From positions 6,634,001-6,698,000 of the forward strand of contig NZ_CP134696.1 in NCBI RefSeq assembly GCF_031851795.1: DNA of 64,000 nucleotides, given 5' to 3'. Both the position numbers and the translations under genes were made by a program. Of this stretch, positions 25,655 to 32,833 are shown one piece after another. Under the pieces are notes generated by a model. It saw only the letters and a program-made list of their open reading frames with translations. It did not search any database and was not told the DNA's origin. The stretch's first letter is position 1; every line of letters starts with the position of its first letter. This DNA is from Pontibacter sp. G13 (GTDB lineage Bacteria; Bacteroidota; Bacteroidia; J057).

Positions 25655-28600
25655 ATGCCCCATCTTATTTCTGAAGAACATGCACAACGCCTTTTTCAAC
25701 GATTGATCGAAGAAGGGTTGGATGAGTCGCAGCCCTTGGGCGTCAGGCTCATGGGGATTTATCGGGTAGTGGAGGGGACCTATCGCCAAGTCGTTCGGGA
25801 AGAAAAGCGATTTTTTCAGGGGCTGTTCAGCATGCAGGCATTTACCGCAGAAAAGTACGCGGTGCCCGAGGATCTACAAGCTGAGTGGGAAGTTCTCAGG
25901 AAAATTTGCCGTCAAGCTGCGCGATCTCTGGAATTTTCGGTCAAGGACGTGACCTATTGGTCGATCGTGCGGGAGGCTGCTGCCTGCATCCATTATTTTT
26001 CGGAAGTCGATATTCCGGAGGAACTTGAACAGGCTTCTCTCCTGTCGGAAGATTTACCCCTGAGTCAGCCTCGGACTTATTATCAGCAGATTCCTGCCCT
26101 GCGAATCTCATTGGCCGAAGTGGGGGAAAGGATTCAAGATGCCAAGGGCAATCATTTCTGCACGCTCAAGGGCAGGAGCGATGATCCCGATATCGGCAAG
26201 GTCGAAATCCGACTCTGGGACATTCCCTCCAAAACCCGTAAAGGGGAAGATCGCACCATCTACTACTCCGAGATGGGCACTTGGCTCTGGAAATACGCCA
26301 CGATCCAGCTGTTCGATCTGGAGTTGATCGACCGTGATCAAGCCATATATTCCACCACCCGAAATACGCAGGTCGTATTGGAGCCCGACTTCCTCATCGA
26401 TGCAACTGAGGTGGCCGAATGCTTCCAATCTGACCGACTTCATGGGCGATACGCCAACCATCGGCTGGCACTCCTTCGGCGGATGACGCCCTTTACCTCC
26501 TCTGCACCTGCATTTCGGGGAACGATCGTCAATGAAATGCTGGATGCCCTGATTCAGGACCCGCGCGTTTCCACCGGAGAGATTTACAAACAGACCCTCC
26601 GCCGCCAAATTCTCACTTCTGTGGCGCTGGGAGGCGATGCTCTTCTGGATATCCGCACGGAGATCGATCAGTTCCATGTCCGAAACCTGCAATGGGTTCT
26701 GGACAATTTTGAGGAAAAGGAAACCCGGATCGAACCGACATTTTATTCGGCAGAATATGGCCTACAGGGTCGATTGGATGCACTTGTCGAATCCGAGGTG
26801 GAAACGGATGCCGGAAAGCATCTGCACAGAGAGATCTTCGAGTTGAAGGCCGGGAGTGTGCCCTATCGCGAAACTTGGCCCAGCCATCAGATGCAGTTGG
26901 TGGCCTATCATCTCCTCCTGAGATCGGTGTATGGCAAAAAGGGAATTGGTACTGCCTCCATTTTCTACTCCAAGGCAGAGCAGGAGCCTTTGCGGAATGC
27001 CATTGCGACCCGTCGGGATGTGCAGCAATTCTTGGTGGTGCGCAATCAGATTGTCCGCGATCTGTACGAATTGGCAGCCAATGACGATCGCGCGCTCAAG
27101 GACATCCATCCCGATCGGTTTGGGCCAGTGCCTGCTTATTCGGGGGATTCGGTGCGGCACTTTGGGTTTGGGTACGATGCGGCCATTCCACCCGTGAAGG
27201 CCTATTTGCAGCAGTTTTTGGGATTTATCCTGCGGGAATTGCAGGCCGCCAAAGTGGGCGAACCTTCAGAATTTGACCAGCGGAGGGCGGGATTCTCGGC
27301 ATTGTGGAAGCAGGGAAGGATCGAAAAGGACCGAAGCTATCAGGTCATCCGGCGTTTGCGCTTCGAATTGGAGCATCCCGAGTCCAAGACCTTGCGGTTT
27401 CACTTCGATTCGAACACAGCCACCTACAGCTTGCGGGCGGGTGATATCGTGTTGCTCTACCCAGAGGATCGGGAAGGACTTTTTCCGCTGAAGTACGAGA
27501 TCCTCAAAGCAGTCATACAGGAGATGGGAGCTGACTATCTGGTCCTGTCACTCCGAAATCCACTCGTGGATCATGGATTCCTCAAAGCCTCCAACTATTG
27601 GGTGGTGGAACAGGATTTCATGGACAACACTTTCCGCGATTTGATGAAGGCGACGCAGGAATTGATGCTCGCTCCCGAGGCCAAACAGCGGATGTTCCTC
27701 GGAATGGATCGCCCGCGCCTTATCGATCCCCCTAGTGAATTGGCAAGTGCGCCGCTTCCGTTCTCCCCGCTAGATTCGCAGCGAGCAGTGATCATGCAGG
27801 CGCTGAGGGCAAGAGATTTCTGCTTGATTCAAGGCCCTCCGGGAACAGGAAAAACCTCGACCGTATTGGCGGGAATGGTGGATCATCTTCATCGAACTTC
27901 TTCGGAAACGGTGGTCGTACTCGCTTTCACGAATCGGGCCGTCTCGGAGATCGCGCAGAAACTGGCCAGCCGCCATTTGTCATTTCTCCAGATCGGGGGC
28001 CATGATTCGCCGTATGGGATCGATCGTCAAACTGCCGGGAAGAACTATCGGGACTGCGAATCGCTGGTGAAGGGGACCCGGATTTACCTCAGTACCATTG
28101 CCAGTTTCCTGAGCCGGAAGCACACGTTGATTCGGCCTGAGATCCGATTGGGGACCCTGATTGTCGATGAAGCGTCCCAATTGCTCGATCCACATCTGGC
28201 GGGAATCTGGCGCGAGTTTGAGCGGGTGATCCTGATCGGAGACCAAAATCAATTGCCTTCTGTCACCCTTCAAGGTTCAGTAACGAGTAAGACTGACGCT
28301 CCCGAATTGAATGAATTGGGCTTTGGCGATATGCGTGTGTCACTGTTTCAGCGTCTCTGGGATCGTTGCAAATCTCAAGGCTGGGACCATGCCACAACCA
28401 TGCTGACCGAGCACTTCCGGATGCACGACCAGATCGCCCAATTGGTGAATCGCTACTATGGGGATGCCCTCAAGAGCAAGCTCAACAGTCAGTGTGCGCC
28501 CAAACTCGCGGCTATGGGAAGTGTTTCTTCTGACTTGGGAGAAAAGCTTTTGACGGAACGAGTGGTCTTCATCCCCTCTCCCCATGATCCTATGGACAAA

Positions 28601-29101
28601 TGCCACGAACTGGAAGCGATTCGGGTGGCGGCCTTGTTGAAAGCGGTCCGAGAGCGCTATGGCCACCGGTTTGATCCGCTGAAAACGGTGGGCGTGATCA
28701 CCCCTTGGCGGGCCCAGATCAACACCATAAAAAGCCTCATCCACGATGAGCAGTTGCTGCAGGTCCAAATCGATACGGTGGAGCGGTTTCAAGGAGCGGA
28801 GCGCGAAGTCGTGATTCTCTCCTTGGCGGTGAATTCTCCCTTGCAGATGGGGATGCTCTCTTCGCTCACAACCTATGAAGGAGCGGAAGTAGACCGGAAA
28901 CTGAATGTGGCCCTCTCACGTGCCAAGGAACAGGTCATCATCTTGGGTGATCCATCGGCATTGGCGGGGAGTCCGCACTATCAGGCGGTGATCGATGCTA
29001 CCCGGCGACCGGACCATGCCTGGGCAAATGCCGACATCGAAGCATGGTTTGAGCCCTATCTGGCGGAAATCCAATCCGACAAACTCAAGGATCTGATCTA
29101 A
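25655..29101 (+). CDS. PD-(D/E)XK nuclease fused to SF1B (Upf1/Dna2-like) helicase
   Basis: From the ATG at 25655 the product is 1148 residues. Residues ~330-450 show a Cas4/RecB-type nuclease core: LQGRLDAL (~372) supplies the aspartate and IFELKAG (~395) the E-x-K, followed by a QMQLVAYHLLL helix. Residues ~700-1100 are an SF1 helicase with Walker A QGPPGTGKTST (~725), Walker B LIVDEASQL (~836), GDQNQLPS, TLTEHFRMHDQI, DTVERFQGAEREVVILSL and VALSRAKEQVIILGD. The nuclease-then-helicase order is that of eukaryotic Dna2 and some bacterial relatives. Likely roles are DNA repair, end processing or defence against foreign DNA; the choice is open. No partner gene is adjacent. A TATCTTTA box lies about 40 bases upstream of the start. 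Confidence 0.85.
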   Translation: MPHLISEEHAQRLFQRLIEEGLDESQPLGVRLMGIYRVVEGTYRQVVREEKRFFQGLFSMQAFTAEKYAVPEDLQAEWEVLRKICRQAARSLEFSVKDVTYWSIVREAAACIHYFSEVDIPEELEQASLLSEDLPLSQPRTYYQQIPALRISLAEVGERIQDAKGNHFCTLKGRSDDPDIGKVEIRLWDIPSKTRKGEDRTIYYSEMGTWLWKYATIQLFDLELIDRDQAIYSTTRNTQVVLEPDFLIDATEVAECFQSDRLHGRYANHRLALLRRMTPFTSSAPAFRGTIVNEMLDALIQDPRVSTGEIYKQTLRRQILTSVALGGDALLDIRTEIDQFHVRNLQWVLDNFEEKETRIEPTFYSAEYGLQGRLDALVESEVETDAGKHLHREIFELKAGSVPYRETWPSHQMQLVAYHLLLRSVYGKKGIGTASIFYSKAEQEPLRNAIATRRDVQQFLVVRNQIVRDLYELAANDDRALKDIHPDRFGPVPAYSGDSVRHFGFGYDAAIPPVKAYLQQFLGFILRELQAAKVGEPSEFDQRRAGFSALWKQGRIEKDRSYQVIRRLRFELEHPESKTLRFHFDSNTATYSLRAGDIVLLYPEDREGLFPLKYEILKAVIQEMGADYLVLSLRNPLVDHGFLKASNYWVVEQDFMDNTFRDLMKATQELMLAPEAKQRMFLGMDRPRLIDPPSELASAPLPFSPLDSQRAVIMQALRARDFCLIQGPPGTGKTSTVLAGMVDHLHRTSSETVVVLAFTNRAVSEIAQKLASRHLSFLQIGGHDSPYGIDRQTAGKNYRDCESLVKGTRIYLSTIASFLSRKHTLIRPEIRLGTLIVDEASQLLDPHLAGIWREFERVILIGDQNQLPSVTLQGSVTSKTDAPELNELGFGDMRVSLFQRLWDRCKSQGWDHATTMLTEHFRMHDQIAQLVNRYYGDALKSKLNSQCAPKLAAMGSVSSDLGEKLLTERVVFIPSPHDPMDKCHELEAIRVAALLKAVRERYGHRFDPLKTVGVITPWRAQINTIKSLIHDEQLLQVQIDTVERFQGAEREVVILSLAVNSPLQMGMLSSLTTYEGAEVDRKLNVALSRAKEQVIILGDPSALAGSPHYQAVIDATRRPDHAWANADIEAWFEPYLAEIQSDKLKDLI

Positions 29102-29360
29102 GCGGGAGCCGATGCCGAGCGAACCGCGTGAGGGATCGTAGGTGCGCGACCTTGGGAGCGGTCCGAGGGGTGCGCACATGCGTATTTGGGGGAATGAGTC
29201 CAAGCGTCGGCAAGCCTTTCATACGATCCATTTTTCCCGAGGACGGAAGCGCCAGCGTACCACCGCAGTGCCCGACCCCGCGCATTTTGGTCAAGCGGAT
29301 ACCGAATGCTCAGCTCGCGGGGGCACGCCCAAAACATCCTCCCAAGCATCATCTGAAACC
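29102..29360. other. GC-rich intergenic element between convergent genes
   Basis: About 260 bases with no supported gene. On the minus strand it contains GGGCGTGCCC (complement of 29321-29330), then GCGCGGGGTCGGGC (around 29271-29284) and CGCTTCCGTCCTCGG. Words of the form GGGCGTGCCCC...GGGGTCGGGC recur in intergenic repeats of Bacteroidota as I know them. It is markedly richer in G+C than the flanking genes. The overlapping ORFs on both strands have no coding character. Confidence 0.45.
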
Positions 29361-29398
29361 AAAAGCCCTGCAAGGAATTTCATCTATGCAGGGCTTTG
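29361..29398. terminator. Bidirectional terminator between helicase and hydrolase genes
   Basis: AAAGCCCTGCA (29362-29372) pairs perfectly with TGCAGGGCTTT (29387-29397), 11 bp with a 14-base loop and A/T flanks on both sides. It lies between the two convergent stops. Confidence 0.75.
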
Positions 29399-29419
29399 TC
29401 GAACGACGCGAATAATCGC

Positions 29420-31294
29420 CTATCGTGGGTTCTGATCCTCCTGAAGAATCGTCACTTGGATGCTGGAAGGGTACTTGGCGCTATGGTGAATGGTGTGGGT
29501 CTGCGCCTGGAAATCCTCCTCGTCGGCTTCGAAAATGTTGGGGACGAACGTCTGCGGGTTGCGGTCGATGTAGGGGAACCAAGAGCTCTGGACCTGAATC
29601 TGGACCTTATGTCCCTTTTTGAACGTGTGAAATACGTCCTGAAGTTGGACATCGACAGGCGTGACCTTGTTGGGTTTGAATGCTTTGGGGGTGGCGAAAT
29701 CCTCGCGATAGCGTCCACGCAAAACCTCGGAGCGCACGAGCATGTGGTAATTGCTCATCTTGAGGTGATCCTGCATCTCATCAGGATCTTCGGCGTCGGC
29801 TGGAAATACGTCGATGACCTTGACGACCCAATCCGCATCGGTCCCTGTAGTCTCCACCTGAAGCTGCGCCAAAATCGGTCCGGCCAGAGTGAGATCTTCC
29901 TCCAAAACCTCGGTCTCGAAGACCAGTACATCCGGACGGCGAGCTGCAAATCGCTGGTCATCCGTCATGAATTTGCGGGGCGTGAAGACCAGTTTGATGT
30001 CTTCGGAGTAGGGAACAGGCTTGTGCGGGTCGGAGATAAATTGCGTCTGCTCGGGTTCGTCCTTGGTAGGCGCGGCATCGCTGAGGATTTGGCCACCGTG
30101 GAGGTACCAAGTGGTCGGCTGGACATTTTGTGGCGGCCATTGGTCGAATGTGCTCCACGCCAATGAGCCAGAGTTGTACATGTAGGCTTCGGGAAGATCC
30201 GCCTCCTCGTCCTTGAGGAATTTGTTGAAGAATCTGCGCTCGATCTGGTACTGGTAGAACTCGGAGATGCCTTCGCCAAAATAGACATTTCCGACTGCCT
30301 GGCGGCCTTTGGCGCGTGCCCAATCCCCGTGGCTCCAAGGACCCATGACAATGGTATTGTAGGTCTCAGGATTGTTGCGCTCAATGGTCTGGTAGGTGTT
30401 GAGCGGTCCGTAGAGATCCTCTGCATCGAACCAACCGCCGACAATCATCATGGCGGGCTTGATGTCGTTGAGGTGCTGGATGATCCCGCGTTTTTGCCAG
30501 AATTCATCGTAGTCTGGATGCTCCTTGAGCTGCTTCCAGAAGAAGTTGTCCTCGCCGTAGTACTGGTCGAGATTTTTGAGCGGGCCAGCATCTAGGAAAA
30601 ACTGGTACTGGTCTTCCGTGCCCAAATCTGGGAATTCGTACCAAGACTTGGTCGTCGGTCCATCGTGTTGGATTCCGAACAGTGGAGTCACCCGCCAGTA
30701 GCTGAGGAGGTAGGCTCCTTGGTGGTGGAAGTCATCGAAGTAAAAATCCCCGATACAGGCCTGTGGAGAGATCGCCTTGACCGCAGGGTGGGCTTCGATC
30801 GCAGACGTGGTGGCATAGAACCCGGGATAGGAAATTCCATATACCCCGACTCGGCCATTGTTGTGTGGGATATTCTTGACGAGCCAATCGACTGCATCAT
30901 AGGTATCGGAGCTTTCGTCGATGTCTTGGTTGGAGGTTTTGTTGGGGACATGCGGGCGCATATTGTCGTACTCGCCCTCGGACATCCAGCGTCCACGGAC
31001 ATCTTGATAAACGAAGATGTACCCGTCTTGCATGAGGTATTTGTTGTAGCTCAGTTGCTCGGGATACTTGTCGGGTCCGTACGGATAACAGGAATACGGG
31101 GTCCGCATCATGAGCATGGGGTAATCGCGGGTAGTGTCCTTGGGGATGTAAACCGCGGTGTACAACTCCACGCCATCTCGCATGGGGATGCGATGCTCGA
31201 ATTTGTCGTAGTGGGTTTTGGGATAATCCCAGTCTTGGGCAAATCCCGAGAGGCAAATGGCCCAACTTGCCATCAGGCAAAAAAGCAGTCTCAT
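29420..31294 (-). CDS. Secreted CocE/NonD-family hydrolase (S15 X-Pro dipeptidyl-peptidase type)
   Basis: From the ATG at 31292-31294 the protein is 624 residues with a signal peptide (LLFCLMASWAICLSGFAQ). The alpha/beta-hydrolase domain has the IPMRDGVELYTAVYIPKD start typical of the family, the oxyanion region YQDVRGRWMSEGEY, and the nucleophile elbow GISYPGF (Ser near residue 180). The later GGWFDAEDLYGPLNTY and MGPWSHGDWA segments carry the Asp and His of the triad. A C-terminal jelly-roll domain (~400-620) ends the protein. Members cleave acyl esters, beta-lactam side chains or X-Pro peptides; the substrate here is not evident. Export suggests use of external peptides or esters. Confidence 0.9.
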   Translation of the reverse strand: MRLLFCLMASWAICLSGFAQDWDYPKTHYDKFEHRIPMRDGVELYTAVYIPKDTTRDYPMLMMRTPYSCYPYGPDKYPEQLSYNKYLMQDGYIFVYQDVRGRWMSEGEYDNMRPHVPNKTSNQDIDESSDTYDAVDWLVKNIPHNNGRVGVYGISYPGFYATTSAIEAHPAVKAISPQACIGDFYFDDFHHQGAYLLSYWRVTPLFGIQHDGPTTKSWYEFPDLGTEDQYQFFLDAGPLKNLDQYYGEDNFFWKQLKEHPDYDEFWQKRGIIQHLNDIKPAMMIVGGWFDAEDLYGPLNTYQTIERNNPETYNTIVMGPWSHGDWARAKGRQAVGNVYFGEGISEFYQYQIERRFFNKFLKDEEADLPEAYMYNSGSLAWSTFDQWPPQNVQPTTWYLHGGQILSDAAPTKDEPEQTQFISDPHKPVPYSEDIKLVFTPRKFMTDDQRFAARRPDVLVFETEVLEEDLTLAGPILAQLQVETTGTDADWVVKVIDVFPADAEDPDEMQDHLKMSNYHMLVRSEVLRGRYREDFATPKAFKPNKVTPVDVQLQDVFHTFKKGHKVQIQVQSSWFPYIDRNPQTFVPNIFEADEEDFQAQTHTIHHSAKYPSSIQVTILQEDQNPR

Positions 31295-31471
31295 AGGGTT
31301 AGGTTGTCGTGAATGAAGCCAGAAGATAGGGAAAAATGGGGAATGGGGGAGGAGATCGGCAGGAATTGGCAACTGGCACGGGAGGGAGGTCATCCCAACA
31401 AGGAAAGCCAACGGGATGGTTCATTTTCTGAATGAAAATCCCCTATCTTGGATGCTCAAAATATTCGAGAT

Positions 31472-31909
31472 ATGATTCGTTTCAGCCTCCTGCTGCTCAT
31501 GACTAGTTTCGCCTTCAGTACTTTCGCCCAAAACAAGGACGAAGGCGACAAATCTTCCCCAGTGTCATCCCTTGAATCGCTTTCCGAGGAGAGCCAGATC
31601 TACGAAATCGTGGAAGAACCCGCTGAGTTTCCCGGCGGGATGAGTGCCATGATAGGGTTCATTCAGGAAAATCTCCAATACCCGCCAGATGCTCGTCGAA
31701 TGGGCATCGAGGGGAAAGTCTACCTATCATTCATTGTGGAAAAGGACGGCTCGCTCAGTGATGTCAAGGTGCTGCGATCCGTCTGCGAAAGCATTGATAC
31801 CGAGTCCATCCGGTTGGTGAAATCCATGCCCAGATGGAAGCCCGGCACGCAGCGAGGCAAGCGCGTAAGGGTGAAATTTGTGCTGCCGCTGGGGTTCAAG
31901 CTGAGCTAG
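31472..31909 (+). CDS. Exported stand-alone TonB C-terminal-domain protein
   Basis: From the ATG at 31472 the product is 145 residues with a cleavable-looking signal peptide (FSLLLLMTSFAFSTFAQ) rather than the usual TonB membrane anchor. Residues ~55-145 are a TonB C-terminal domain: PAEFPGGMSAMIGFIQENLQYP, GIEGKVYLSFIVEKDGSLSDVKV, then MPRWKPGTQRGK and VKFVLPLGF. Domains of this type occur in Bacteroidota both in energy transducers and in periplasmic proteins or antirepressors. With no proline-rich spanning region it cannot be a normal TonB transducer, so a periplasmic binding role is likelier. It overlaps the 3' end of the convergent next gene by 4 bases. Confidence 0.82.
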   Translation: MIRFSLLLLMTSFAFSTFAQNKDEGDKSSPVSSLESLSEESQIYEIVEEPAEFPGGMSAMIGFIQENLQYPPDARRMGIEGKVYLSFIVEKDGSLSDVKVLRSVCESIDTESIRLVKSMPRWKPGTQRGKRVRVKFVLPLGFKLS

Positions 31910-32667
31910 CTGTTGGCTCTGCTGGAAGTCTTGGGCATGACCAGTTTGTGCCGAAGGACAAAAGGCCGATTTGTGGATTTGAGGTAGCCGGAGAATAATC
32001 GGATGAGATCCCGTTTGGTGTACCGAGTACGTTCGAGTTTGGGAACAACGTTGGGCCAGTCCGCCATATATCGATGAAGTTCTCCTTTGTAGCGGTTGTT
32101 TTGAAGGACTTTGGAGCGACTGGGAGGTCCGGAGTTGGGGCGGCTTGTATTGGCAATGATCTCTCCATCTGGCCCTGCAATGAAATTTTTGCCTGAGACT
32201 GCCAGATACTCCTTGAAACTCAGTAGCTGAAATTCCCCTTCCTGTAGGATATAAAACAAATCATTGCCCCTTGGAGCATGATAGGTATACAATCCTCTTT
32301 CTGCGTCCACCAGCACCTGTAGAAATACCCATTGGGAGTCAATCTCCAACGCTGCGGTCGTTCGTCTGAAACCATTCCTGCGGGGACTGGTTTCCACGGC
32401 TACAAATCCCCCGATATACCGCTGATTGTAGAACTGAAAGGATTCCACATCCTGTGGGTTGTAATTCTGAAAAGCCTCGTCAGATGCCTGTTGGAACTGG
32501 ATGGTATGGAGAGTTCCTGTGAGCGATTGAGGATGAATGACCCCAGTGAGCGTATCTCCTGTCCGCAAAGTGAGGGAAGCGGGAGCGCCTCGGAGTTGGG
32601 CGTGGAGCGAAACGGAGGTTGCCCATAAACTTATTACGGCTAGACCTAGCTTGAATAGCGATTTCAT
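31906..32667 (-). CDS. Exported protein of unknown function
   Basis: A 253-residue protein with a signal peptide (MKSLFKLGLAVISLWATSVS, cleavage near LHAQ). The mature part is rich in beta-strands (SLTLRTGDTLTGVIHP, YIGGFVAVETSP, FLQVLVDAERGLYTYH) and ends in a basic, loop-rich tail (RSKVLQNNRYKGELHRYMADW, then MPKTSSRANS). The opening pattern resembles Bacteroidota proteins that begin with a small SH3-like strand domain (GDTLTGVI), but I do not recognise a named family. It reads toward the TonB-C gene (4-base overlap) and lies downstream of a terminator that isolates it from the OmpA genes. Confidence 0.7.
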   Translation of the reverse strand: MKSLFKLGLAVISLWATSVSLHAQLRGAPASLTLRTGDTLTGVIHPQSLTGTLHTIQFQQASDEAFQNYNPQDVESFQFYNQRYIGGFVAVETSPRRNGFRRTTAALEIDSQWVFLQVLVDAERGLYTYHAPRGNDLFYILQEGEFQLLSFKEYLAVSGKNFIAGPDGEIIANTSRPNSGPPSRSKVLQNNRYKGELHRYMADWPNVVPKLERTRYTKRDLIRLFSGYLKSTNRPFVLRHKLVMPKTSSRANS

Positions 32668-32771
32668 GGCTTTTGTGGTAAGGTTGGATAATTCCGGCCG
32701 CGAATATCTGAAAATCTCGAAATTATCCCATGAAGAGGTTAAGAAAAATCATCTCAGTTTTTCCAATATTG

Positions 32772-32812
32772 AAAAGCCCTACAAGTAGAATGAATCTCCT
32801 TGTAGGGCTTTT
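32772..32812. terminator. Terminator after the first OmpA-family gene
   Basis: AAAAGCCCTACAAG (32772-32785) pairs perfectly with CTTGTAGGGCTTTT (32799-32812), a 14-bp stem with A/T tails on both sides, 22 bases past the OmpA stop. Confidence 0.85.
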
Positions 32813-32833
32813 GGATTGATAGAAGCTTAGGAT

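Noticed and set aside
29396-30166. 256-codon plus-strand frame
   Set aside because: It overlaps the hydrolase gene on the opposite strand and starts inside a terminator hairpin region; no domain visible.
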